A DNA stretch of 64,000 nucleotides from Fallopia convolvulus (GCA_964016875.1 OZ024721.1:2609001-2673000), one strand, 5' to 3'. Positions 9,039 to 21,700 are shown, numbered from the stretch's first letter. Program-made: numbers and translations. The notes: generated by a model not told the origin, from the letters alone.

Positions 9039-12000
9039 ATGTCGGATTCAGAGACTGATACTCTCAACCCCACCGCTTCTTCCGTCACCAAACGGGCTGC
9101 TCTTGATTCGACCAGCCCGTACTATTTGCATCCCTCGGATCATCCTGGTCTCAAAATTTGTCATGTCACTCTGAAAGGTGACAACTTCCAAGAATGGAGT
9201 ACAACGATGAAGAACGCCTTCCGAGCCAAGCGCAAGATGGGTTTTCTTGATGGTCGTATTCTACAGCCATCCGATCATTCTGATGAAATTGACGACTGGT
9301 GGAGCGTCAATGCAATGATGATTGGTTGGATTTTTCAAGCTATTGATCCTTCCATTCGTTCCTCAATCTCAGTCCCGGAAACGGTGCGTGCCCTCTGGGA
9401 TGATTTATATCAACGTTTTCATGAAGGGAACGGTCCAAGAATTCTTCAAATTCGTGCTTCTATTGCGACTTGTGCTCAAAAAGGGCAGAATGTCGCCACT
9501 TATTATGGTGTTCTCAAACAACTCTGGGATGAACTCTTGATCTATGATCCGCCTCGTACTTGTACTTGTGGTCAGTGCACTTGTGATCTTGCATCTTATT
9601 TGAACACTAAGCGCGAGGAGGAGCGTGTTCACCAATTTCTGATCGGTTTGGATGACACCCTCTTCAGCACTTTTCGTTCCAGCATTATGGCGAAGGATCC
9701 TCTTCCCCGACTTGGTCGTGTTTATGCTCTTGCCATCCAAGAAGAACGACAACAGCATATTGTCAAGGAACGCGAGGCGCGTTCTACTGATTCGCTAGCA
9801 TTAGCAGCTCAGAAGCGACGCTCTTCTCGCGACTCCAAATCAGTAGAGCGCCCTACCTGCAGCAATTGCGGCGTTGTTGGTCACGATGTCTCGAAATGCT
9901 ACCGTCTCATTGGCTATCCCGAGGGTTTCCTTTTCAAAAACGGAGTCGTGATCCGAAACGGCAAACGTGTCCCTCCTTCAGCAGGAGCGCAATCTGGTAC
10001 GTCAGCTCCGTCGCAAGGCCGTGGCAGAGGAGGAAAAACCGGCGCTGCCAATGCAGCACAATTGCCTTCATCGTCCACAGCTCCGGCTAATTCTCTTACT
10101 TCCGCTGATCAACTTGCTCTCAGTTCTTCTGGTATCACCCCTGAGCAATGTTGTACTTATTTATCAGTTTATAATTCTCTACATCTTCCACCAAATTCTT
10201 CTGGTAAGACTCCTTGGATCTTAGATTCTGGTGCATCACTTCACATGACAGGCGACAAGACTTTGCTTTCTAATCTGGTTTCTATTGATCCTATCTCTAT
10301 TAAGTTGCCGGATAATCGTTTCGTTCAGGCTGTGTTTGAGGGAACACTATCGTTTTCCTCGGATTTGATTCTTCATCATGTTCTGTTTGTGCCATCGTTG
10401 GACTGCAATCTGATTTCTCTTAGTCAGTTGGCTGTTGTTGCAAATTGTGTTATTACCTTTACTGACAAGGTGTGTCTCATACAGGACCGAATTTCGAAGA
10501 CGCTGATTGGTCTGGGTGAGCAGAGAGGCGGGGTTTACTAGTTGCGCAATATTGGATCTGCTGCTCATGCTGCTTCTACTTCAGATTCGGCTTCTCTCTG
10601 GCATAATCGGATGGGACATCCGTCGTCTACCGCTTTGTCTCGGCTTTCTTTGTTGTCTAATACTTCAGTTGTTAAGTTTGACAGTCCTTGTGATATTTGT
10701 TTTAAAGCCAAACAGACTCGCAGTGTTTTTCCATTAAGTTCGAATAAAGCAGTTGATTTATTTCACTTAATTCATTGTGATATTTGGGGACCTTACAGTG
10801 TTCCGTCTTCTTCTGGTGCATCTTATTTCTTCACTGTTGTTGATGATTTCTCTAGGGCCACTTGGGTCTTCTTGATGAAAGCAAAATCCGAAGTTTCAGG
10901 GCTTATTCAAACGTTTTGCAAGATGATCGCCACTCAATTTCAAAAATCAGTTCGGAAAGTCCGCTAGGATAACGGGGCCGAATTCTTGTCGTTCCGTCCC
11001 TATTTTGCTTCTCATGGCATTTTATTTGAATCTTCATGCACCTACACTCCTCAACAGAATGGCCGTGTAGAACGGAAACACAGACATATTCTTAATGTGG
11101 CGCGTGCTTTGCGGTTTCATGCTAACCCGCCTATTAAGTTTTGGGGTGAGTGCATTCACACCGCTTGCTACTTAATTAATCGTACACCGACAGCTTTGCT
11201 TGATTACAAAACTCCATATGAATTGTTGCATGGACATCGACCGAATTATGATCATATCAAAGTTTTCGGCTGTTTGTGTTTTGTCTCTATCAATCCCAAG
11301 CCGAGAGATAAATTTGCACCTCGGAGTTCTAAGTGTGTCTTTCTTGGCTATCCACCCGGAAAACGTGGTTGGCGTGTTTTTGAGCTTGAATCAGGTCGCA
11401 TATTTATTTCTCGAGATGTTCAGTTTTATGAGACTTCTTTTCCATACTCGGAATCGACTCCACCGACTCTTGCTGAAGACTCCAATGATGAACGAAGTCC
11501 GGCGATCTTCGATCCTATCGAGTCGTTCGGAGACAGGGGGAGTTCGTCGATTGAGAACTCGCCACAACCTGATGTTCCCGCTGCACTGGTGCCTGCTGAG
11601 CCTGTCGACTTGGCACAACCCATAGCTGATTTACAGGTTGACGAGGTTGCCCCGCAAAATCCGGTTCATTTGCGTCGCAGCACGAGGCCTCGACTTCCTT
11701 CAGTTCGTCTCAAGAACTTCATCTGTAATACAGTCAGTCAGGCTTCACCCCCCTTTGCTGCATCTTCATCACCCTCGGCCATCACGTCTTCAGGTTCTCT
11801 CTATCCGATAGCCTCTTTTGTCTCTTCGGTTAATTTTTCGGATAATTATGCTCGCTTTTTAGCCTCTATTACAGCAGGTTCTGAGCCAACTTCATTTCGG
11901 GAAGCCAACTTACATCCACACTGGCGTGAGGCTATGGACTCTGAGCTTGCAGCGCTTGAGCGCAATAAGACATGGATAGTTATATATTTACCTCCCGGCA

Positions 12001-13415
12001 AGAAACCCATCGGATGCAAATGGGTTTACAGGATCAAATACCGTTCTACGGGGGAGATTGAACGTTATAAAGCTCGTCTTGTAGTTCTTGGCATTCGACA
12101 AGTGGAAGGAATTGACTACCATGAGACTTTTGCTCCGGTTGCTAAGATGGTTTTTGTTCGTGTTTTTTTGACTGTCGCTGTTATTCAAAATTGGGAACTC
12201 CATCAGATGGATGTACACAACGCTTTCTTGCACGGTGATTTGGCTGAAGATGTTTATATGACTCCACCTCTCGGATATTCTGGTGCTTCTCCTGGCCGAG
12301 CCTGCAAATTGCAAAAGTCGCTTTACGGACTTCGTCAGGCACCACGGCAATGGTTTTCTAAATTGGCCGCTGCTCTTCGTGCCTTTGGTTTCAGTCAAAG
12401 TCGCGCTGACTATTCGCTTTTCTCTCTCTCTCGGAATGGTAACATCTTACATATTCTGGTTTATGTCGATGACTTAATTATTGCCGGAAATAATCCTTCT
12501 GTTATTGCTTCGGTCAAGGCATATCTTAGTAGCTGTTTTCACATGAAAGATTTAGGTCTTCTGAAGTATTTTCTTGGGCTAGAAATTGCTCAGAATGCCT
12601 CTGGCCTCTTTATTTCTCAGCGCAAATATGCCCTTGAGATTCTTTCTGACTCTGGAACGCTTGGAGCTCGCCCATGTGATTCGCCTATGGATCCCAATCA
12701 TAAGCTGGCCGAGGCCAAGGGTGCTGATTACTCGGATCCCGAGAGTTATCGACGTTTAGTTGGGCGTCTCATCTATTTGACGATCACCAGACCCGACTTG
12801 TGTTACTCCGTTCATATTCTCTCTCAATTTATGCAGTGTCCCAAAATTGATCATTGGCATGCTGCCATGCGTGTTTTAAGGTACATCAAAAGTCATCCCG
12901 GGCAGGGCCTGCGCCTCTCTAAAGAGAGCAATTTGAGCTTAACAGCTTGGTGTGATTCGGATTGGGCCGCTTGTCCAATTACTCGGCGATCGATTTCTAG
13001 CTATTTCATTATGCTTGGTACTTCTCCCATTTCTTGGAAGACCAAGAAACAGTCTACAGTGTCTCGGTCTTCTGCAGAGGCCGAATATCGTTCTATGGCA
13101 GCTGCTTCTTGTGAGATAATCTGGCTACGGTTTCTTCTTCACTCGCTTGGTGTTGCTCCTTCTCCTGTTCGGCTTTATTGTGACAGTCAAGCTGCTTTAC
13201 ACATTTCCAACAATCTAGTCTTTCATGAGCGCACTAAGCACATAGAGATAGACTGTCATTTTGTTTGTGATCTTGTTCTTCAAGGAACTATCATTATGTC
13301 CCATATCTCTACTGCACATCAGCCTGCTGATCTTTTCACTAAGGCATTAGCCAAGACTCAGTTCACTTATTTGACATCCAAGTTGGGCATTGTCGATCAT
13401 CATGCTCCAACTTGA
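9039..13415 (+). pseudogene. Copia gag-pol polyprotein, two nonsense mutations
   Basis: The likely ATG is at 9039. Gag runs through GDNFQEWSTTMKNAFRAK to a CCHC zinc knuckle CSNCGVVGHDVSKC (about 9859-9900). The protease has WILDSGASLHMTG (about 10215). A TAG at 10539-10541 interrupts the pre-integrase region. The HHCC-type integrase part has LWHNRMGHPS, CDICFKAKQ and VDDFSRATW. A TAG at 10965-10967 replaces the codon before DNGAEF. Integrase then continues with YTPQQNGRVERKHRH. Reverse transcriptase has DVHNAFLHGDL and the catalytic YVDDL (about 12460), and RNase H has CDSDWA and SSAEAEYRSMA. The frame ends at 13415, just before the polypurine tract. The product would form virus-like particles, copy the RNA and integrate it. 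With two stops it cannot make a complete polyprotein. Confidence 0.95.
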
Positions 13416-13422
13416 GGGGGAG
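13412..13422 (+). other. Copia polypurine tract
   Basis: TTGAGGGGGAG directly precedes the 3' LTR. It is the purine-rich primer for plus-strand DNA synthesis and overlaps the end of the coding frame. Confidence 0.85.
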
Positions 13423-13587
13423 TATTAGAAGATATTAGGAGATATTAGAAGATATAATTATTTATATAAATGTTTAGATAATTTCCTTGTTGTATTTATC
13501 TCTTTAAGAGCGTATATATCTTGTATATATTTTGCCCTTTGAGGCTAATGCAGATACAAAAAATCTTTCCCAAAATCAATCCTTTCA
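13423..13587 (+). repeat. 3' LTR of the copia element
   Basis: 165 bp, from TATTAGAAGATATTAGGAG to CCTTTCA, collinear with the 5' LTR. It is followed by the TAATT target duplication at 13588-13592. Confidence 0.92.
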
Positions 13588-13627
13588 TAATTAGTCAAAA
13601 ACTTTATCTAAATTCGATCAGAGAGTA

Positions 13628-14059
13628 TTAATTATGAGCATAAATAATCGTTTAAAAACCGTAATAAATAATTTGTCCAAATTTTGATTACTTTCTAAGT
13701 ACTTATTTTTTATCCGAAAACGAGGGCTCTTGAAGCTTATTATTAGCAAAATGAAACTAGTTTTGCTCCAAAGGGACTACAACATCAGACTTTCTAAGTA
13801 CTCTTATTTGATAATATTGGTCATGAACTTCAATATTCAAGAGTTTAGAAGATCCCATGAAATGCTCTTTTACAAAGATTTGCACCCTTTTTTGAGTTTT
13901 ATTAATTGGATGATCCACTCCGTCCATTTTTTAATCCAACGTTTTCACATTTCTTTTATGAAAGAATGTTACTATTCTAAGATGCTTTCCACTCAACAAT
14001 TATTCTAAGAATCTTATACCCATTAAACAACAGAACCTTATACCTTCAAACCTCACAAT
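13628..14059. other. Intergenic, no gene seen
   Basis: AT-rich sequence between the Stowaway-type element and a hAT MITE. The first part may be the rest of the LTR cut at 7453, but I could not confirm this. The open frame at 13730-14008 has no recognisable features. Confidence 0.5.
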
Positions 14060-14541
14060 TAGGATTGTTCAACGAGTCGACCCAACCCAACCCGTAACTT
14101 GGTTTGCGGGTCGACCCGACCCATAAAAAAAAGTATCGACCCAAAACCCGGATTACGGGTTACGGGTTTTACGGGTTGGGTCACGGGTCAACCCGTTTGA
14201 CCAACCCGTTGACCCATTTGACCAAGTCAAACGGGTCAAAATGATCCATTTGGCCCGTTAACCCGACCCGTAATCTATAAAAAAAAAATAGTTAAAAAAT
14301 ATTTAATTATCTATTATAAAGAATAAATATAATTATATATTATAAAAATATTTAATTATCTATTATAAAGTATAAATATAATTATCTATTATAAAAAATT
14401 AATATTGCGGGTTACGGGTCGGGTTACGGGTCGACTCGTAACCCGTAATCTCAAAATTTTTTACCCGTGACCAACCGGTAAATTCCGGGTTGGGTCGGGT
14501 CGGGTCGGATTACGGATCGCCGGGTCATTTGAACAACTCTA
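14060..14541. mobile_element. hAT-type MITE, 482 bp
   Basis: The ends TAGGATTGTTCAA and, inverted, TAGAGTTGTTCAA are flanked by CTCACAAT (14052-14059) and CCCACAAT (14542-14549), an 8-bp target duplication with one mismatch. Both arms are full of ACCCGACCC/GGGTTACGGGT words around an AT-rich centre in which 'atttaattatctattataaa' is repeated. It has no coding capacity. Confidence 0.8.
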
Positions 14542-14671
14542 CCCACAATAATATTTTGAATGTTTAAGCGCTTGATTAAATATCCGAAAGCCACATATAT
14601 GATGAGTTTAAAGAGTAGATAAAATGTACTCAGAATCATAATTAAGAGAGTTAATTAGCTAGCTTGCTTAC

Positions 14672-14917
14672 AAGAATGCCATTGATGAAGCGGATGGAGA
14701 TAGACTGAGCTAGGGCATAGGCAGCGAGGTCGATGGAGCTGATGTGTCCGACGAACGATTGCGTCACAACCAACACCCCGAATGACATCACTCTGAACAC
14801 CATCGACGGCAGAGAAATCCTCAAAATCTTCTTCGTCTCTTCCCAAAGCTTCTTGTTATAATTACTATTCTTTGGTTTTTCTTGTGGAAATGTTGATTCC
14901 ATGGTCTCGTTATCCAT
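14672..14917 (-). pseudogene. Orphan first exon of a MATE transporter gene
   Basis: 82 codons from ATG 14917 match exon 1 of the complete MATE gene at 18791-24935. They share KILRISLPSMVFRVMSFG, VVTQSFVGHISS, AYALAQSISIRFINGIL and an intact GTAAGC donor. No downstream exon lies on the minus strand below 14672, where the sequence passes into a MITE and the nested transposon stack. The frame is open and a TATA box lies upstream, so the loss of the rest of the gene may be recent, or only this end was duplicated. MATE proteins export organic compounds by H+ or Na+ antiport with 12 membrane helices; this piece covers only the N terminus and first helices. It cannot make a working transporter. Confidence 0.85.
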
Positions 14918-14981
14918 CGGTCTAAGAGAAAGAAAGAAAAACTAGAGAGTGTATGTAGGTCAAATTAAAGAGAATGAGGGT

Positions 14982-14988
14982 CTTTATA
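14982..14988 (-). promoter_or_regulatory. TATA box of the orphan MATE exon
   Basis: TATAAAG on the minus strand, about 65 bp upstream of ATG 14917. It parallels the TATA box upstream of the intact MATE gene. Confidence 0.5.
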
Positions 14989-14989
14989 A

Positions 14990-15907
14990 GTGTAAATATA
15001 GATTGAGAGATTGGGTGGGTAGGAGAATTTAGACCACTATACAAAAAATGTTCGTTATATAACTTGGACAGTCATTGAATATTATGTTAATTTGATTCTT
15101 CAAGAAAAAGAATATAATTTATTTCGGTCTTATTCCCGTAGAGTTGGTTAGAAGCTCTATGAATGAAATTTCTAAAACTCTATAGTAATTTGGTAAATTC
15201 TATGGAAATAATTAAAGATAAAAAAAATAAAAAGTAGATTTGGTGAGAGAAAATTCTCATCTTAACCATTGAAAATTTATTGAACGATCATGATCGATCT
15301 CTTTAATTCTACCCATAGAGTTTTTTTACAACTCTACTGAGCACAATCCAATTTATGGGGAAAAGTTTGGGTAAGAATACCTGTCCAGGTGAGAACTGAG
15401 AATCTTTTTGCTTCGATTTCGAAAAATCGATCTTTGAGATCACATGTTTATTAAATCGAAAATTTCGTAAAAATTCAACACGGTCAAATGTTATGCGAAA
15501 AAATGCATATTTTTCCTACAAGTGTGCAAGATGATATAGCTAAATGTACATGATTGCTTAATTTAAGATGAATGAACTTAAAACTGAATGTGCATGAGTT
15601 ATATTATGAAAGAGGGTATACAATCAATAACTAAATATATGCGTGATCTTAGGATTAGGATCGCCACAAGTACTACGTGGGTTCGCCTATAGCATCCACT
15701 AGGGATGAGAACTAGTTACTAACCAATTCTAAAGGCCCAACCATCGGGATACTACCCCAAAGGCCCAACCGTCGAACCAAATGCCCAAAGGCACATGACC
15801 ATATACACTTAGTTATACAATCAAACACACTCGATTTACAGAGTTATGCACATCCAGCCAAAAAAAATCATGAACACTGAATTAAAACACCATACACCAT
15901 ATATATA
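14990..15907. other. Intergenic, no gene seen
   Basis: AT-rich sequence. At about 15690-15800 there are two near copies of 'aaaggcccaacc(a/g)tcg', suggesting a decayed repeat element. Nothing supports a gene. Confidence 0.5.
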
Positions 15908-16383
15908 GGGTCCGTTCGGCGGGCCTTATTTTGACCTTATACAGCTTTATTCAAGTTTATGGTAAAAAAATAAAGTCGTTATTATCTGTTCGGTAGTGGG
16001 AGTTGATCGATGATGATTATTGTAGCTTATGGGAGTTGATGGTAGTTTATATTTCACCCAAAATTTAATGTACCCCTCCCAACTTTATCCAGCCATATGG
16101 AATTTATTTTCTCCGATTGCCCTTCACTAATATAATTTTGGAAGATTTAAAAATTAACTTTCTCTTTATAAATTTATAAATATATCCTTTTTGATAATTT
16201 TGCATCCATCTTTTATAAAATCAGTCTCGATCAATTTAATCTACCGAACACCTACCTAATTTTTCACAAAAATAAGCTAATAATTTCAACTCCAAAAATT
16301 AACTTGTAAAATCAGCATCAACCATTAAATCAACATCAGCATCAACATCAACTCGTATCAGATTTGAAGCGCCGAACAGACCC
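15908..16383. mobile_element. MITE with GGGTCCGTTCGGCG ends, 476 bp
   Basis: The left end GGGTCCGTTCGGCG and the inverted right end GGGTCTGTTCGGCG match at 13 of 14 bases. ATA stands on both outer sides, compatible with a 3-bp target duplication of the PIF/Harbinger (Tourist) type, although the usual target is TTA or TAA. The interior is AT-rich with repeats of 'catcaacatcaa' near the right end. A related element with similar ends lies at 59952-60405. Confidence 0.7.
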
Positions 16384-17678
16384 ATAGGCACATTTAATCT
16401 TACATACTATCTTACCCCTTCATTCCAACTCCTTATTCTTCTTCAAATTTCAAAATCAAATTCTTCCACTTTTTTTTGATAAGGAGAAGAAAGACTTGAA
16501 ATTAAAACCCAATTGAGTTTCAGCTTCAAAAGATGAAATTCCTACAACCCGGATCTTATATATGGATTGTTAGTAATTCTGAGGATCATTGAGCAGGAGA
16601 ATGTGTCATCCATTCAATGTGCACAAACTACAATTAGCCAAATATGAAATAGTGTAATGTCTAAATGGAAGAAAAAAGATAATCGAGAAACTAGAAAATG
16701 GTTTGTGAAACTGGGTATCGAGAGATCCATATAATACCTAGAGCAACTTAGGATAATGTAATTTCATTGTTAATTCCATTAATGGACTATCCATTCATTT
16801 TAAAAAATGTCATGCATATCCAATCATAAGATTATGTGCACTCAGTTAGAATTTCATGTACACTCAATTATAACACCTTGTATATTCAATTATAAGTTTA
16901 GTGATTTTTTTCAAATAAAATGTAACTGTGTTGATTTTTTTTCAATTTAATAAAGTATTGATGTAGGCCGTTAATTTTTTTTCAAGATCCGATGGTTGTC
17001 AAACATTATTAATTATCTTTTGTGTTGCTATTCTCACATGATATTCAAATCCATAATTGTTTTTTGGGTCCTAAAACGTAGAGACCTTACAAGGTTTTAT
17101 TAGTTGATAGATAGGAGGTGCATGGAGTTTACTAGTTTAGTAATAGCATTATTTATGTAAAGTATTGACCTATAATGTGGCATCAACCCTCACTCATCTA
17201 ATTAGGGTCTATTTGTTGGATCACATTTTAAAGGGCATATCTTAGATTATAATACAAGATCTAACGCAATTTTTGTTAGAGCATTTCCAACAAGTTGTAT
17301 GAAAGTAGAGAGGATTGTTTAATATCAAAGCTATTGATGGTTATTACAAAATTGGTGTAAACCACCATTTTCCAATTAATTAGGTTCCATTCAAATCGTG
17401 AATTGGGTTTGGTTTTCCTCGTAAAAAAATGGGTTTATAGCTAAAAGAAAATGAGTTTCTAATAACAAGTTAAAAAATGTGGGATAGATATAAAGAGATT
17501 GAGATGTTAGACCCGTTAGAAGGAAAAAAAAGTATTCAAGTGCTAACTATATCAGGCTAGTTACCAATTGAGGGTACATGTTGTAGATTCCCACATTAGC
17601 ATATAAGGAGACTTGAAAATGTGAATCCCGACATTATATGCGAAATATATGATTAAAATCTCGACGCGATACCCATTT
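16384..17678. other. Intergenic, no gene seen
   Basis: AT-rich, with no reading frame, RNA gene or clear element ends that I can support. Confidence 0.5.
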
Positions 17679-18576
17679 TGTTGGTTCAGTGTTAGTTCCT
17701 AACACTGGAACAATGGTTTCTCCATTCGAGTAATCGAAGTTTTGATAATGACAAACACTTGGAACTAATTCCCTATACAAGTGAATACATGAAAGATACA
17801 GGTTCAAAGGAAAAGCAAAGGAAGCATTTCCCATGACCCATCTGAATACGTGGCTACTAAATGAAGGACAAAAGGGACTTTTCACTATTGTCTTAGGCGG
17901 CAAACAGTGTCCCAAGAAGGAAAGCTTCCAAAAAGGGTACGCTGGTCTTTTGATCAGTATCGTGCTCTCCAAGAGAAAAAGGACAGAAGCGTCAAAAGGA
18001 AAGAAGTGACCACTATGAATAGAAAGCGAGGAAGCTAGGTAAAATACGCTCTTAGAAAGGAATGAACAGAAACGACTGAAAGAAAGCAAGTAATATAGAG
18101 AGCTCGAGTGACTCATTGAAGGCGTAGAACCAGATCCAGAAAAAGGAAGATCCAGATCCAAGCAATGGGAACTGTGTGAAGCTCACCATCGACTTGGAAG
18201 TTGGTTCCGATGCAAAAGGGACCTGCATCAGGAACGAGTCACGTTCAAGTATCATATTGATTGTGTCTAGATCTAGATTCATGACGGCTTAGTCGTTACT
18301 ATTGTTTGTAAGTGTGTTTACGAACAATAGAGAAGTTCACCTTTGTATTGTGTATCTTGAGATCTATCAATCTAATATAGTACTTGTTCAAAATCCTCCA
18401 AGGGAGGTAGAGGTTTACTCTCCAGCTAGTTGGATGTAGAGGTTCCTCTATAAGGAAACGTGTCCTTACTTTCGTGTTACAGCTTTATATCTGTGTTGAT
18501 TTATTCCGCTACATAAGGGAACTGTCACTATAACTGTTCCCGACTTATCTTACTAACACAGATCTTCGATCCTACA
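17679..18576 (+). mobile_element. R1 LTR-like element, 898 bp, forward copy
   Basis: It starts TGTTGGTTCAGTGTTAG and ends CGATCCTACA. CATTT precedes it and TATTT follows, a 5-bp duplication with one mismatch. It shares 'ataatgacaaacacttggaact' in the first quarter. The last third has 'aaatcctccaagggaggtag' and 'ggttcctctataaggaaacg' like the other R1 copies. TG...CA ends and a 5-bp duplication point to an LTR, here solo. It begins 215 bp beyond the stop codon of the MATE gene. The antisense frames in it are not conserved between copies. Confidence 0.8.
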
Positions 18577-18790
18577 TATTTAATATCGGCGCATTGGATT
18601 TTCACAAAATATGTTCAATCATGATCTAAAATCTGGTCCGATTCTGCCGGAGATTCACGATGAAACCGCCCAAGTCGTCCCATCGTTTTGTTTACCTACA
18701 AATTCAACGTGTAAGATAGTAATAACTTATTCAAAAAATCCATGTCAATTCTACACTTAGGATGAATGCCATTTTTGATCGATCATTATC

Positions 18791-21700
18791 TTAATTCTTC
18801 ATTACCTCTTCCTTCCAATCCATTCTCCATGTTAATGTGACGAGTGCGATTACTTGAACTACTATGCCAGCCAACATTCCCATCCATATCCCCTATTCAT
18901 TATCGAGGACTAATAATGTAAGTCGAAAGATTAAAAAATATTGTGTGCAACATAAACATATCATGGATTTGTCAATTTATGTGAATTCAAGGCAAAAAGC
19001 TTGTTTTTTGTCATTGCCATCCTAGTTCAGCGGAGAGCTTTGCTCCATCAAACGCCTACGTCTAGAGTTCGAATCTCGCGAGGGCCCCTTTAATTTTGGG
19101 TGGGATCTGCTCTCCCAACAAGTTCATTTCTCCTCCATTGAGAATCGAACACTCGACCTCAACGAAGTGAAGCGTAGCCCCTCCCACTACGCCACATGCT
19201 TGTTGGTAAGGCAAAAAGCTTGTTGCAAATTAGGTTTTGAATTATGTTAAACAAAAAACAGACAAAGAAATAAAAACCAATTTTGAGTAATGGTTCTTTG
19301 TATAATATTCTTTAGTAATTTTTTGGATGAGTAATTTTGGTCCTAAAGCACAATATATATATCCCGAAAACCCAAAACAAATATTTAAAATACTATTGAT
19401 TTTGATCTAAAATAACTATTGTTCTACCTTATGATATAAGTTCTAAGAATAATATAAATTAAACTCAATTTCTTATATTTTTCATTCCATTTATTAAGTA
19501 TGAATCACCATCCTTTTTAACTATGAATGAAGAGTTTAGGTCAATAAAAATAAGTTTTTATAGAAATTTATATAACTTAATCTTGAATAATTACCTAAGA
19601 AAACCTAAAGTGACGTATAAAGTTGATCAAAATCCAACTACTAAAATAACAGTTAATTCATGTACCTTTATACCGAGTTTAGCTACAAATGTGAGAAAAC
19701 ATCCTATCGGAATGCCAATGATGTAATAAGACACGGCGTTAACTATAGCAACCTTGGCTTGTGACCCACAACCTACTGCCACGACTGCTTGACATGGAAA
19801 AAAGTTAGATCAAGTGTTTAAATCATTTTTCCAAAGAGGGAAAAGGTTAATTGATTAGCAATTATGGTAATTAAACTTGCCTGCAAAAACTGCTTGGAAA
19901 CTGCTTACAAGCATTGTCAAGGCGAGTAGTAGAGAAAGGCTACTCGCAACCTCAGCAACCTCGACATCACTCGTGAACAAGTATGGGTAGGAGTCGCCGA
20001 AGACAATACAAAGAGTGCAAAAGAATAGACCAAGAATAGCTGCCATATACAATATGATCTTGACTGAAAACTTTGCAGCCTCGACATTTCCGCGCCCTAG
20101 TTCGTTCGAAACTCGTACACTAAACTCAATTGGGTCAGTATAATGCAATTGAAATGAATACAAGAGTAAACCTTTTTTTCATTGTAAGTTATGGAAGATT
20201 TAAGAAGCTAGTTTATAGTGTTCATACGTACCTTGTTGCAGCCAAAAGGCCAAGTGCGATGTTGAACTCCCATGTATTAAGATTTAAACTAAAATTAATG
20301 CACGTCGATCAATATAATTTCAATGAGATTAGAACTTAGAATTAATCGAAATTGTCAAATTAAACGATAATATATAGAAAATATCAGTCCGAAGAGCCAA
20401 TAATGATGGAGAGAGGAGACCATCCTAGCACACAAGCTCAGTACGCAATCCTACAATTAACTGGAAATAGGAGGACTAATCCCATGGCTCATATACTAGC
20501 TAGGTAATTTATGTCTAACTTCTTCGCATGCCCCCTTAAGTAGCAACTGACCTAACCCAACCGACACTTGACAATTATAAGGCCTTAGAGCCGACTCATT
20601 GTCGACGAGCCCAAGAAGCTGCCCAAATCGGGCCATCATAGCCCAATATAACTAGTGGGGAGCATTTCGTCTAGTCTGACCTAAACAAGCCATGATACCA
20701 TATTAAAGTCCGATGAGCCAATAATGATGGAGGGATGACCGTCCGAGCGCACATGCGCTTATGTGCCTAGCACACAAGCTCATTAGGATTTTATCCTAAA
20801 GCCAATTGAAAATATAAAGAGTAATTCAATGACTTATATACTAAACAATTTACACTTAAATTTTAGATGTGGGATAGCTTCTTCAGAGAAAAGTACGTAC
20901 CATATAGAGAATGCATCGACCTCTACCACAGCATCACTTGAGTATCCAGCAATCAAGACGAGAACAGAAGCATACCATAGTTGAAAGCTATAATGTAAAC
21001 AAAGGAAATGGACATAAGAAAAGTATTTCAATATATACTACTTCATATTATAATTTATATAATTAATTTGTGCACGCGTTTATATTACTTTAAATAAGAC
21101 ATTATTTGAGGCTTAATGCACTATAATGCATTCTCTTGTATGAGATAATATGTTATCTTGTGTAACTTAAACACACCGGACATCATCATATATGGTCATA
21201 TATTCATGAATATTTGGTATATAAGGCATTTCTTTTTCTCGTGAAGTTGGGTTAGGTTCACGCCAGTTCACTCAAGAAAGGATTTTTTGTCTTGCTGATT
21301 CCTAAAAGAATGATGATCAAGACACACAACTAACTATTTGCTAGGTTTTAAGGAATGATTGTATGAGCATTGGGTTTTTCATAAGGTTGTAGGAAAAGAA
21401 TTAAATGATATATATATATATATAGTAAAGAAAAAAAAAAGAACCCTTTTTTATATCTCAACTATAAAATTCAAGAGATAGGTTCAAAGAAAAAAGGTGA
21501 ATTTTCACATAAGTTAAATGGATAGTGTGATAACCAATTTGGGATCACCACTTCATTGAGTCTAAAAAAAGGTTATATTAGAAAAATTGTTTTTTTCGGT
21601 TTGATAGGATAGAAGGAGAAATTTAAACTCGTGACCTCACAGATGTTACAACTTACTGCTTAGACTAGTGAGACTTGATCATTTTATTAAATATGCTTGT

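Larger units (their letters stand above)
8652..13587 (+). mobile_element. Ty1-copia retrotransposon, nearly full length
   Basis: The element is 4936 bp long and flanked by TAATT at 8647-8651 and 13588-13592. In order it has a short 5' LTR, a tRNA-Met-type primer binding site, gag, protease, integrase, reverse transcriptase and RNase H, a polypurine tract and a 3' LTR. The two LTRs are still easily aligned, and only two nonsense mutations are seen in the coding region, so insertion is fairly recent. The gene order, with integrase before reverse transcriptase, defines Ty1-copia. The LTRs of about 160 bp are unusually short. The LTR starts TA rather than TG. Confidence 0.95.
7456..13625. mobile_element. 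Stowaway/mariner-type element, about 1.2 kb, holding a nested copia
   Basis: The left end reads CTCCCTCTGATCGAA and the right end, on the other strand, CTCTCTGATCGAATTT. Each is preceded by TA (7454-7455 and 13626-13627), the target duplication of Tc1/mariner-type elements. Without the copia insertion (8652-13587 plus one copy of its 5-bp duplication) the element is about 1.23 kb, AT-rich and non-coding. The copia lies only 33 bp from the right end. The terminal inverted repeats are short and imperfect, so the call is likely but not certain. Confidence 0.6.

Noticed and set aside
14651..14917. Orphan MATE exon as an alternative first exon of the complete MATE gene
   Set aside because: It lies downstream of the gene on the same strand, so it cannot splice to it in cis.
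17634..18282. Antisense open frame of 175 codons
   Set aside because: It lies in R1, is not conserved in the other R1 copies, and runs past the element border.
19011..19205. Pair of tRNA genes
   Set aside because: Same reasons as above; the 17-bp flanking duplication shows a single retroposon insertion.
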